This document shows positions 1-6,703 of a stretch of 6,808 nucleotides of DNA, one piece after another. Position numbers and translations under genes: made by a program. Under the pieces are notes generated by a model. The model made no database searches, had not been told where the DNA came from, and was given only the letters and a program-made list of their open reading frames with translations. Origin of the DNA: DAOTUB01 sp034437455 (GTDB lineage: Bacteria; Chloroflexota; Anaerolineae; B4-G1); the NCBI GenBank assembly GCA_034437455.1, contig DAOTUB010000131.1, positions 1-6,808 on the forward strand. Reading direction: 5' to 3'. Numbering within the stretch: position 1 is the first letter of the stretch; each line of letters starts with the position of its first letter.

Positions 1-127
1 GGTTTGTTTTTACAGGAAATGTCCCATTCAGGCGCATTTTGGGGTCTAAATTGAGGCTTCGCGCCCCATTTTTGCCTCGAAAACGTTGAGATTTAGGGGC
101 AGCGTTTTTCTCTCCGACAGCCTGCTA
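1..127. other. Non-coding flank left of the insertion sequence
   Basis: I see no gene here. The stretch is the far side of the IS630 insertion site and ends in the TA dinucleotide (126-127) that borders the element. It contains a loose nested inverted repeat: CTAAAT at 46-51 with ATTTAG at 91-96, enclosing GAGGC at 53-57 with GCCTC at 74-78. The loop is long and no T-run follows the stem, so I do not call a terminator. Before the insertion this DNA lay directly downstream of the mttB-like gene that ends at 1396. Confidence 0.5.
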
Positions 128-157
128 GACCACCGTTTCATAAGTTTTTAGGGTACG
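128..157 (+). repeat. Left terminal inverted repeat of the IS630 element
   Basis: The sequence begins GACCACCG, continues TTTCATAAGTTTTTAGGGTA and ends CG. It is the inverse of 1340-1369 with seven mismatches, five of them at positions 4-8 of the repeat. The transposase stop codon (148-150) lies inside this repeat, a compact arrangement common in small insertion sequences. Confidence 0.88.
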
Positions 158-1304
158 TCTTGCTCCAGTGCAAAGTTTCTGAGGGCATCAAGGCGCTGCT
201 TCAAATCCGCCGCAGTGAACTTCCAGTCAAAAGATTTGGCCGTTTCTTGATAGTAGTCTTGAAAGCCAAGCAGACGACTGGTTAACGTTTCCTTGTCCGC
301 TACATCTAGCGGTGTCAGCACTTTGCGTTGGACAATCGAAAAATAGATCTCGATCTGGTTCAACCAACTGGAGTGTGTCGGTAAACGAGCTGCCACGGCC
401 TTGGGATACCTCCCTCGCAGCCGGGCTAGGAAGGCGTTGGGATGATGAGCGCAGCCACCATCAACAATCCAGAACGTTCGAGAGGAGTGCCGATAAGGCT
501 CCTGGGTCACAACCATGTGGATCAGGTCATTGAAGGTAGCAATGCAGGTGTTGGGAGCCACGCGACCGAAGATGCGACCTCGGAAAACATCCCAAGCAGC
601 GTGGTAGGCCAAAGCGCCCAACCGGTCTGCTCGAACTCTACCCGTTGTTTATAGCCAGGAATAGCTGGCAAGCCGGGGTGACATCGTTTTAGCACCTGAA
701 TCGTTTTTTCGTCGGCCGACAGGACGTATTCGTCTGGTTTCAGGCGTTGACCTTGCCAGAAACCAGCGTACAGGCCCAACACGACGCAAGCTTTGGTGAC
801 GAATTCAGGGTCTCGTGGGAAAAACCAATATCTGTACCGCCACGGCTTGAGGGCGTTCTGGGCCAGGATGCGGGCAAAGCTGCCATAGCTGAGGTCTGCC
901 AAAGAGTCTTTCTCAATGACCAGTTGGTGCAAGTCTGTGGTGGAGAGGCGACTGAGAGGTTGCTGATGTTCGTGAAGGATTTCACACACAACTGCGACGG
1001 TATGAGCCCGCTTCTGAGCGTCATGAATCACCGGACGACCACTGCGCGGCAAGTCCATCAGAGCGGCCACGGGACCTTCCGACCGACGTTCAAGGAATCT
1101 CTGACGCTGATTCAGCACTGTTTGCTCACAGCAACCCAGGATGGTCGCTGTTGCAGCGATGGTCTTGCCAGCATCGGCTAGCAGGATGATCAGAATACGG
1201 ATCACCAAGCGGGCATTCTTGTACCCGCAACGCTTAGCCTGACAAAGTTCTTGTTTCTCCTGCCCGTTGAGCTTGATTCTGTATTTGTAAGGTTCGTGGG
1301 CTAT
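148..1304 (-). pseudogene. IS630-family transposase, frameshifted and without a normal start codon
   Basis: The product would be a cut-and-paste DDE transposase. The first part (minus strand, open from about 1304 to 522) carries an N-terminal PYKYRIKLN segment, a helix-turn-helix region (near AATATILGCCEQTVLNQRQRF, codons about 1154-1092) and the first catalytic Asp in SADEKT (codon 711-713). The second part (648-148) is in another frame and holds the second Asp in WIVDGG (460-462) and the catalytic Glu in HSSWLNQIE (349-351). Family-like sequence passes from RVEFEQ in one frame to DRLGALAYHAAWDV in the next at about 626-632, which fits loss of one base. Restoring it gives about 385 residues. 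I see no slippery heptamer at that point, so decay is likelier than programmed frameshifting. An ATA codon (1302-1304) sits where the start should be. Translation from TTG at 1208 would lose 32 residues. Confidence 0.87.
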
Positions 1305-1312
1305 GGGTTGAG

Positions 1313-1320
1313 ACCTCCTT
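1313..1320 (-). promoter_or_regulatory. Shine-Dalgarno AAGGAGGT ahead of the lost transposase start
   Basis: The minus strand reads AAGGAGGT, a full match to the anti-Shine-Dalgarno consensus. Eight bases after it comes ATA GCC CAC GAA, in frame with the transposase. This marks the ancestral start at 1304 and suggests ATG mutated to ATA. Confidence 0.7.
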
Positions 1321-1339
1321 TCTTTGGGATGGCCCCAAT

Positions 1340-1369
1340 CATACCCTAAAAACTTGTGAAAGACACGTC
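1340..1369 (-). repeat. Right terminal inverted repeat of the IS630 element
   Basis: Read on the minus strand it begins GACGTGTC and continues TTTCACAAGTTTTTAGGGTA, then TG. It pairs with 128-157. It lies just upstream of the transposase reading frame, so it probably also holds the transposase promoter, but I cannot point to a clear -35/-10 pair. Confidence 0.88.
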
Positions 1370-1395
1370 TAGATCATTGGGCGAATCATCTCCTT

Positions 1396-2844
1396 CTACC
1401 TCGCGGCCGCACGCTTCTCTAGAATCTCTGTGATCACGGCTTCTGCCTTCTCCGACAATGGCGGCGGCTCGTGCTCCTCCAAAATCTCTCGCGCGCGCTC
1501 ATTGGCCCGCGTGAACATGTCCTTGCTGCCCCGTTTCGTCCAGTTGCCGTAACGCCTGCGGTCAATCAGTTCTGGTCGCCACTGTGCCCATTTCCAATTA
1601 TCGAGCGTGTGCCTGTCGGCCAGAAACCCACCGCCCGGACGGATACGACCGATAGCGTCAAGCGCCAACGTGGTGGGGCTGATCTCCACCCCGCCAACCA
1701 GGAAGCGAGTCTCGCGGATGATCTCGTCGGCAATGACCAGCGCCTCCATCGAGGACGTAGAGCCGTACTCGATGTAGCCCACGTCGTGCACCAAAGTGGC
1801 CCGCGCCAAAAAGTTGGCCAGGATGGAGAAGGTCATCTCGATGCCTGCCTGCGCGTCCACCACCTTGCTGTCGCTGGCGCCGCCGGCCGACCAGGCCGGG
1901 AGGTTGTAGTAGCGAGCCAGATCCATCTGCGCCATCATCCCCAACGGCCACTCGGGGCTGCCGTAACTGATGATGGTGCTCTTCATGTCCATCGCCGCTG
2001 TGTTCATCCCGTAGAGAAACGGCGTGCCAGGGCGGATCAGTTGCGAGACGATCAACCCGACCAGACACTCCACATTGCCCAGCACCAGCGCGCCCGCCAG
2101 TGTGATCGGACCACCGCCGCCAGTGTTGGGCGAGGGGATGTAGGCGGCGGGGACGCCCTTCTCGGCGCAAAAGATCAACTTTTGCAGGGACTCTTCGATG
2201 ATGAGCAGCGGAGAGATCGGCTCGGCGTAAAGCAAAAAGAAGGGCTTTTCACGCAGCGCCTGCTCGCCGCCGGCGACGGCCGCCGCGATGCGGTAGATGT
2301 CCTCCACGTCCCCGCGATCCTTGGCGGTATAGACGTTCGGTTTGACCGAGCCACGGATCATACTGATGAATTCGTGGATGTAGAGGTCGTCAGGCGGCAC
2401 ATCGGCGGGATTGCCCATGGACATGATAAAGTCTATGTTGTCCAGCGCGTCGCACAACCGGGCGATATCCTCGACGTCCTGGGCCGTCGCCCGACGGCGC
2501 TCGCCGCTCTCCACATCCAGGGTGAACGTGGTATCAGAGCCAGGGCCAAAAAAGACCTTTCCCAGCTCCAGCGGCATCGCCAGGTTTCCCAACCGGTCGT
2601 ACATCGGGAGGCGCGAGGGCGTGCTGTCAATGGCATCAGTGACCAGGTTCTCCGGTATCTTGACCCGGCCATCCGACTCCCAGGCTCCGGCCTCGAGCAG
2701 CAACTCGCGCCCCTGGGGGTCCTGCATCTCCACACCAGTCTGGGACAAGATCTCGAGCGTGGCGTAATGAACTGCCCGTACCTGTTCGTCGGAAAGGCCG
2801 CGGGTGAAGGGTTGCAATGTCGGAATTGGCAATTGTTGTGTCAC
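1396..2844 (-). CDS. MttB-family (trimethylamine methyltransferase-like) protein, second copy
   Basis: This 482-residue protein belongs to the MttB/COG5598 family, TIM-barrel enzymes that move a methyl group from a methylamine or quaternary amine to a corrinoid protein. Family signs are an N-terminal GLSDEQVRAVHYATLEILSQTGVE (16-39), CDALDNIDF (131-139), a glycine-rich NTGGGGPITLAGALVLGN segment (240-257), GGASDSKVVDAQAGIE (321-336), and the C-terminal GGGFLADRHTL and TRANERAREILEEHEPPPL regions. True MttB reads an in-frame TAG as pyrrolysine. No TAG interrupts this gene, and the final TAG falls at the usual family length, so it is a non-pyrrolysine homologue. Characterised relatives of that type act on glycine betaine, proline betaine or carnitine; the substrate here is unknown. 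I chose the GTG at 2844 because GGAGG lies six bases upstream and homology begins there. An upstream GTG at 2913 would add 23 unrelated residues and overlap the preceding gene. The gene lies 32 bp after its paralogue. An IS630 element follows its stop. Confidence 0.9.
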   Translation of the reverse strand: MTQQLPIPTLQPFTRGLSDEQVRAVHYATLEILSQTGVEMQDPQGRELLLEAGAWESDGRVKIPENLVTDAIDSTPSRLPMYDRLGNLAMPLELGKVFFGPGSDTTFTLDVESGERRRATAQDVEDIARLCDALDNIDFIMSMGNPADVPPDDLYIHEFISMIRGSVKPNVYTAKDRGDVEDIYRIAAAVAGGEQALREKPFFLLYAEPISPLLIIEESLQKLIFCAEKGVPAAYIPSPNTGGGGPITLAGALVLGNVECLVGLIVSQLIRPGTPFLYGMNTAAMDMKSTIISYGSPEWPLGMMAQMDLARYYNLPAWSAGGASDSKVVDAQAGIEMTFSILANFLARATLVHDVGYIEYGSTSSMEALVIADEIIRETRFLVGGVEISPTTLALDAIGRIRPGGGFLADRHTLDNWKWAQWRPELIDRRRYGNWTKRGSKDMFTRANERAREILEEHEPPPLSEKAEAVITEILEKRAAAR

Positions 2845-2850
2845 AAAAAA

Positions 2851-2855
2851 CCTCC
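2851..2855 (-). promoter_or_regulatory. Ribosome binding site GGAGG that fixes the start of the second mttB-like gene
   Basis: The minus strand reads TATGGAGGTTTTTTGTG, placing GGAGG six bases before the GTG at 2844. This decides against the longer start at 2913. The same 32-bp spacer contains ACGAATT twice, eight bases apart, and is markedly AT-rich between two GC-rich genes. Confidence 0.75.
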
Positions 2856-2876
2856 ATACGTAATTCGTAAATTCGT

Positions 2877-4337
2877 TTACACCAGCGAAGAAGCAAACCG
2901 CTTTCGGATCCACTCATCCACCTCTGGATCCAGCGGCTCCGGCTCGTGCTCGTCCAGGATACGGCGGGCGATCTCTTTGGCCCGCGTCCAGGCGTCGGTG
3001 CTGCCAGCCTCCTTCCACATCTCGCGCCCCTGCCGGTCGAAAACAGCCGAGGGGTAATAGTGCTCGGTGCGTAGATGGCACAGCGTGTGATCGTCCATCA
3101 AATAGTGGCCGCCCGGCCCGACCCGGTCAATAGCCTCCAAGGCCAGCGTCTCGTCGTTCACCTCGATGCCGCGCACGGCCCGCATCGCCATACCCAGCAG
3201 GTCGTTATCGATCACAAACTGCTCGTAGGCGATGGTGGACATATCCTCCAACATACCGGCGGCGTGGTGGATAAAGTTGGCCCCAGCCAACGCCACCTGG
3301 ATCACCGACTGGGCCTTTTCGATTCCCGCCTGAATGTCCGGGAGCTTGGCCTCGGTCATGCCGGCGCTGTTGTATATGGGTACTTTATAGAAATGGGCCA
3401 TCTGGGTAATGGCAGCGTTGGTCATCCCTAGTTCCACTGTGCCAGCTATGTACTTGCCGCTGCGCATGTCCGCCGTGGCGGGGATGGGGCCGATGATGAC
3501 GGGACATCCAGGCTGAACCAGTTGAGTCAGCGTCAACCCGGCCAGTTGCTCCCCGTTCAACTGCGCCAACATCCCGGCCAGCGTGACCGGCGCCGTCGAG
3601 CCGGCCATCGGCGCAGCCGAAAGCACGACCGGTATGCGCTGTCGGCAGCACTCGATCAGCAACGTCGTCACACCGGCGTCGAACTTGAGCGGGCTGACCA
3701 TCCAACTGGTGATGAACGAGACGAGGGGCCGCTCGCGCAGAGGCGCGGAACCGCCCGAGATGCGCTCGCACATCGTTACCACGTCGCGGATGCCCTGGAT
3801 GGTATAGACGCCAGCCTGGACGTGCTTGGTGGTGTTTGCCAGCGAGGCGTAATACTTGTTGATCTCGACATTCTCTTTCGACATGTCGGTGGGGTAGATG
3901 GGGATGAGGTAAAAGTGGATGTTGTCCAGCGCGTCCACGATGCGAGCCATATCGGCCACGTCTCGCAGCACTGCCTCGCGAATCTTGCCCGCCTCCAGAT
4001 CGAGCACCTGTAACGCCGCGCCGCCGGTGCCGATGTGCACCCGCGCCCCCTCGAGGATCAGATCGTTTTCTGGAGCGCGGCCGGCCAGCACCACGCGCGA
4101 AGGGGCCTTGTCCAGCGCGTCCTCGATGAGGGATTGGGACAACCGCACCCGGTTGCCATCCACCTCCACCCCGGCCTCCTCGAACAAGCGCAGCGCCTCC
4201 GGCTCCTCGACCTGCACGCCGGTGCGCGCCAGGATCGCCAGCGACGCCTCGTGAATTTGTCTTATCTGCTCGTCGGTGAGCGGTTTGTACTGCCCGCCGA
4301 CCAAGCCCTTGCCCGGTCCTCGGTTTTTCTTAGCCAT
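2877..4337 (-). CDS. MttB-family (trimethylamine methyltransferase-like) protein, first copy
   Basis: This 486-residue protein has the MttB/COG5598 layout from end to end. After a basic, glycine-rich leader (MAKKNRGPGKGLVGGQ) come KPLTDEQIRQIHEASLAILARTGV (18-41), DALDNIHF (135-142), a middle segment APVTLAGMLAQLNGE (249-263), NSAGMTEAKLPDIQAGIEKA (323-342) and AGANFIHHAAGMLED (351-365). The C-terminal part has GGHYLMDDHTL (409-419) and TRAKEIARRILDEHEPEPLD (451-470). It has no in-frame TAG, so it is not a pyrrolysine enzyme. By family knowledge it should transfer a methyl group from a quaternary or tertiary amine to a corrinoid protein in the cytoplasm; the substrate cannot be read from sequence. 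It shares the fold and motifs with the downstream gene but differs widely elsewhere, so this is an old duplication. The ATG at 4337 is preceded by AAGG seven bases upstream and lies 12 bp after the dinB-like stop, indicating one transcript. Confidence 0.92.
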   Translation of the reverse strand: MAKKNRGPGKGLVGGQYKPLTDEQIRQIHEASLAILARTGVQVEEPEALRLFEEAGVEVDGNRVRLSQSLIEDALDKAPSRVVLAGRAPENDLILEGARVHIGTGGAALQVLDLEAGKIREAVLRDVADMARIVDALDNIHFYLIPIYPTDMSKENVEINKYYASLANTTKHVQAGVYTIQGIRDVVTMCERISGGSAPLRERPLVSFITSWMVSPLKFDAGVTTLLIECCRQRIPVVLSAAPMAGSTAPVTLAGMLAQLNGEQLAGLTLTQLVQPGCPVIIGPIPATADMRSGKYIAGTVELGMTNAAITQMAHFYKVPIYNSAGMTEAKLPDIQAGIEKAQSVIQVALAGANFIHHAAGMLEDMSTIAYEQFVIDNDLLGMAMRAVRGIEVNDETLALEAIDRVGPGGHYLMDDHTLCHLRTEHYYPSAVFDRQGREMWKEAGSTDAWTRAKEIARRILDEHEPEPLDPEVDEWIRKRFASSLV

Positions 4338-4349
4338 ACGTTTTCCTTT

Positions 4350-4811
4350 CTACGCTCCAATCAACTCTATCGTCTGCATAATCTGGTTCAGGTGATTCTC
4401 ATCGTGGGCGATCAAGCCTTGTACCTGCTTGCATATCGTGGTCGCTCCCAACGTAGCGTGCTGCGCCGGCCGTTCCCACGCTTTGGAGGCCAAAGCAGAT
4501 AGAAAAGCTACCGTCTCGGCGCGTTCGTCGCCAAAGCTCGCCAGCGCCTCGGACAATGCCGGAAGCGGCTCAGGCATTGAGCGAGGCCAGATGGCCGGCA
4601 CCTGTAGGTTATCCTCCGACGCAATGCGCTTCAGCCGCGCTCGGTAGCGGTGTTCCACGTCACCCAGATGGACGACGACCTCGATGACGCACCACTCGTT
4701 GGGCGAGGGGCGGCGACAGGCGGTATCCTCGCCAATCTCGGCTATTTCCCGGAGGATTCTATCGGGCGCGGAGGCCAGGGAGATGATTAACACTACATCA
4801 CCAGATTCCAC
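4350..4811 (-). CDS. DinB-superfamily metal-binding protein
   Basis: This 153-residue protein looks like a four-helix-bundle DinB/DfsB family member. The signature is PSPNEWCVIEVVVHLGDVEHRY (36-56) followed, near the end, by IAHDENHLNQI (134-144). His48, His136 and His140 stand where the family's three metal-binding histidines are expected, so the metal site appears complete. Length is typical. Known members include thiol-dependent transferases such as bacillithiol S-transferase and mycothiol-dependent enzymes, but most are of unknown function. The start is a GTG at 4811 with GGAAAG about seven bases upstream; no ATG is available near the expected N-terminus. It stops 12 bp before the first mttB-like gene and is the first gene of that operon, so its role may be tied to methylated amine metabolism. 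That link is inference from position only. Confidence 0.85.
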   Translation of the reverse strand: MESGDVVLIISLASAPDRILREIAEIGEDTACRRPSPNEWCVIEVVVHLGDVEHRYRARLKRIASEDNLQVPAIWPRSMPEPLPALSEALASFGDERAETVAFLSALASKAWERPAQHATLGATTICKQVQGLIAHDENHLNQIMQTIELIGA

Positions 4812-4918
4812 TTCAACTTTCCAAAGCTAGTATCTCTAGCATAGTCCTCATCCGTAAGAGATAAACCTTCTCAGTATTTTTCCCGACTCTTTTCACAAAG
4901 AGTAACTATGCTCAAGAT
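4812..4918. promoter_or_regulatory. Intergenic region with nested inverted repeats, likely operon promoter region
   Basis: This 107-bp AT-rich gap separates the DNA methyltransferase stop from the dinB-like start. It holds a perfect 7-bp hairpin, ACTCTTT at 4886-4892 with AAAGAGT at 4897-4903 and loop TCAC. It also holds an 8-bp perfect inverted repeat, AGCATAGT at 4838-4845 with ACTATGCT at 4905-4912, enclosing the hairpin. Neither stem is followed by a T-run on either strand, so a classical terminator is not supported. Because the methyltransferase transcript ends here and the dinB-mttB-mttB transcript should start here, an operator or promoter role is reasonable. Weak -10-like hexamers (TACTGA, TATGCT on the minus strand) occur, but I would not assign a promoter. 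Confidence 0.45.
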
Positions 4919-5854
4919 TTATTCTGCAGAATAGCTTACACCCGATTCACGCAAGAGACGAAGTTGTCTCGTCTCTGTTTTGAGACGTTGTTGAGCGACA
5001 TCGTAGTAATTCTCTTTTATCTCAAAGCCGATAAATCTCCGATTCAAATTCTTGCACGCTATGGCAGTAGTCCCACTCCCTATAAATGGGTCAATAACAA
5101 CCTGGTTCTCTATTGTAGTTAGCCTGACCAGATACTCCATCAAAGCAACTGGCTTTTGCGCCTCGTGAACTCTTTCCTCACCATCACGGAAATCGATCTC
5201 TAACATATTAGTGGGGGCTATCCCATCAATTGAACACTCGGCGGTATTCATTGCTCCTACTTTGTTTTCAATTACGTTGTCCGTAATAGTTCGATCATAG
5301 GGTTTGAAAAGCCAAGCTATCGGTTCGTAAATAGGAGCCAAATTGCCCAACCGCCACCCTTCCCATTTTTCTGCCAGTTCTTTTTCTCCTCTTCTGTCTA
5401 GTACTATCGAAATGCGTTGAGCGCGATGGTGCGCCGAAGATTTTTTCCAAATCAAAACGTCCCGAAGCAAAAAACCAACGTCCTCAAGCGCCACAATAGC
5501 TCTGTGAATGGTTCGACGCGCCCCAAACACGAACAAACTGGCCCCTTTTTTCATAATAGGGTATACGAGTTCCGCCCACGTCCCACACCATTGCTCATAC
5601 TCTCGAGTAATGTTTCTATCATCGAAATTCCACCCCCTAATGGGTTTGCCTCTCCGCTTGAAACCACTCTTTCCTTTCTGGGCTGGCGATTGTCCCAGAT
5701 AAGCGGAGTTAGTATTGTCGTGCAAGACATCCCACTCACCTGAACCTATGCCATAAGGAATATCTGATAGAAAAAGGTGGATCGAGTTTGGAGGAATCTT
5801 GGGCAAAAAATCTCTACAATCTCCCAACGTGATTTTGTTTAAAAATTCATTCAT
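4919..5854 (-). CDS. hindIIIM: HindIII-type adenine-specific DNA methyltransferase
   Basis: This 311-residue enzyme transfers a methyl group from S-adenosylmethionine to adenine N6 in DNA. The catalytic motif IV is DIPY (31-34), a variant of DPPY that I recall in M.HindIII. The SAM-binding motif I DPFIGSGTT lies near the C-terminus (255-263), and HEAQKPVALMEYL (230-242) is the motif X region. Motif IV before motif I is the beta-class order. The block WDVLHDNTNSAYLGQSPAQK (41-60), then RRGKPIRGW (67-75) and RAQRISIVLDRRG (144-156), matches my memory of M.HindIII, which is about the same length. The protein should modify AAGCTT, protecting it from the nuclease encoded 21 bp upstream. The ATG at 5854 has GAGGGG six bases before it. 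The gene is AT-richer than the mttB operon, which fits horizontal transfer. Family assignment is firm; exact specificity is inferred from the partner. Confidence 0.93.
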   Translation of the reverse strand: MNEFLNKITLGDCRDFLPKIPPNSIHLFLSDIPYGIGSGEWDVLHDNTNSAYLGQSPAQKGKSGFKRRGKPIRGWNFDDRNITREYEQWCGTWAELVYPIMKKGASLFVFGARRTIHRAIVALEDVGFLLRDVLIWKKSSAHHRAQRISIVLDRRGEKELAEKWEGWRLGNLAPIYEPIAWLFKPYDRTITDNVIENKVGAMNTAECSIDGIAPTNMLEIDFRDGEERVHEAQKPVALMEYLVRLTTIENQVVIDPFIGSGTTAIACKNLNRRFIGFEIKENYYDVAQQRLKTETRQLRLLRESGVSYSAE

Positions 5855-5875
5855 TACGATCCCCTCGCCCTACTT

Positions 5876-6610
5876 TTACAGAGAAATATCTATGGCTTTC
5901 CTAATCGTCTCAATCTTGGACTCGATCTTTTCCGCTTTGATCAATCTCTTCACAGCTTCTTGCTGAGATAGTTTTCTATACGCCTCTATTTTAGCTTCCC
6001 AAAAGCCGATTCCTTCCTCTCCAAGTTCCTTGGTCTTGTCAATAGCTTGCAATTTGTATTCCTGGAGTGTATCAAGTCTTTCTCCGACAAGCTGGCAGAC
6101 TGTGTTATCGATGGCTTCCCAGTATGGGGAAGCCTTCTTGCTGAGTGGCAAGCCCCCTGCAACCTGCCACAACGGCGCTAAATCCTGTCCAGAAAAGTGA
6201 TCTAGAAGAAACCTCGCATGAACATAAGAGAAAAGAGTAACATTCCGTTCGATTGCTTGCCGATAGATTTGACTCCAGCGTTTTGGGTACTGGAAAAGAG
6301 GAGAAACCAAACTAGCATAGGTGTTTGCTTTTCTCCAATCGTCCAAGGCATGCACTTTGAAATCTTTTTGATTTTTAGCAGTTCTGCTCAAGCGGAAAGC
6401 CTTCGCATCCCCAATGACTGTATATGAACTGGTTTTGCCAAAAACGTCAGCAGAATCACCTCTCGCTCGCAAGACTTCCGCTGGAATAGCCAGCCCTGTC
6501 CAGATACGTGCCAGTAGTATGTAACAGTATTTAGCCCACAACTTTTCCTCGGACGAATCGTGCCCAAAACATTCAGGTATTGCTCCACATTCGAGCAGGC
6601 TGTTACTCAA
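5876..6610 (-). CDS. hindIIIR: HindIII-family type II restriction endonuclease (5' end uncertain)
   Basis: This protein should cut DNA at AAGCTT. The strongest evidence is GDAKAFRLSRTAKNQKDFKV (67-86), nearly identical to the HindIII segment VADAKSFRLSRTAKNQKDFKV as I remember it, followed by ALDDWR and LFQYPKRWSQI (105-115). The PD-(D/E)XK active site is readable as Asp55 (GDSADV), Asp68 and Lys70 (DAK), with SSEEKL (19-24) aligning to the conserved Glu region. The C-terminal SKIETIRKAI also matches. From the TTG at 6610, preceded by GGGAGAGG, the product is 244 residues, but HindIII is about 300. The frame stays open to a TAG at 6707-6709, adding up to 32 residues that resemble HindIII just before this start, yet without ATG, GTG or TTG. 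Thus the start may be a rare codon further up, or the N-terminus may be truncated. The methyltransferase follows after 21 bp, so the two are co-transcribed. Confidence 0.9.
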   Translation of the reverse strand: MSNSLLECGAIPECFGHDSSEEKLWAKYCYILLARIWTGLAIPAEVLRARGDSADVFGKTSSYTVIGDAKAFRLSRTAKNQKDFKVHALDDWRKANTYASLVSPLFQYPKRWSQIYRQAIERNVTLFSYVHARFLLDHFSGQDLAPLWQVAGGLPLSKKASPYWEAIDNTVCQLVGERLDTLQEYKLQAIDKTKELGEEGIGFWEAKIEAYRKLSQQEAVKRLIKAEKIESKIETIRKAIDISL

Positions 6611-6703
6611 ACTACCTCTCCCAATACCGGCGAATGTATTTTCCAGAATATCAAATGCGTTTTCTTCTCCAGCTATTTCAATTGGACTTTGGATAAATTT
6701 ACA

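Larger units (their letters stand above)
128..1369 (-). mobile_element. IS630-family insertion sequence, complete ends, defective transposase
   Basis: This is a 1,242-bp element with 30-bp imperfect terminal inverted repeats (128-157 and 1340-1369) that match at 23 of 30 positions, including the shared stretch AAGTTTTTAGGGTA. It is bordered by TA on both sides (126-127 and 1370-1371). The outer neighbours are C on the left and G on the right, so the original target reads CTAG. Insertion at TA, often within CTAG, with TA duplication is the known behaviour of the IS630/Tc1-mariner group. The single cargo gene is a DDE transposase on the minus strand, broken by a frameshift. The element sits 26 bp beyond the stop codon of the mttB-like gene and does not break it. 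It is probably immobile unless an intact copy supplies transposase in trans. Confidence 0.92.

Noticed and set aside
79..110. Rho-independent terminator on the plus strand (AAAACG with CGTTTTT)
   Set aside because: The stem is six mostly A-T pairs with a loop of about 17 bases, too weak to be convincing, and no plus-strand gene precedes it.
1396..1398. Terminal TAG of the second mttB-like gene as a pyrrolysine codon
   Set aside because: The protein is already full length at this point, and read-through would add only eight more codons before another TAG at 1370-1372. Pyrrolysine in MttB is internal, not terminal.
2845..2913. Longer N-terminus of the second mttB-like protein starting at GTG 2913
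   Set aside because: The added 23 residues do not resemble the family, the start would overlap the upstream gene, and a clear GGAGG marks the GTG at 2844.
1471..3057. A long open frame on the plus strand opposite the mttB-like genes
   Set aside because: It is antisense to two recognisable genes in GC-rich DNA, reads as low-complexity Arg/Asp/His/Val-rich sequence, and shows no domain. It is a shadow of the real genes.
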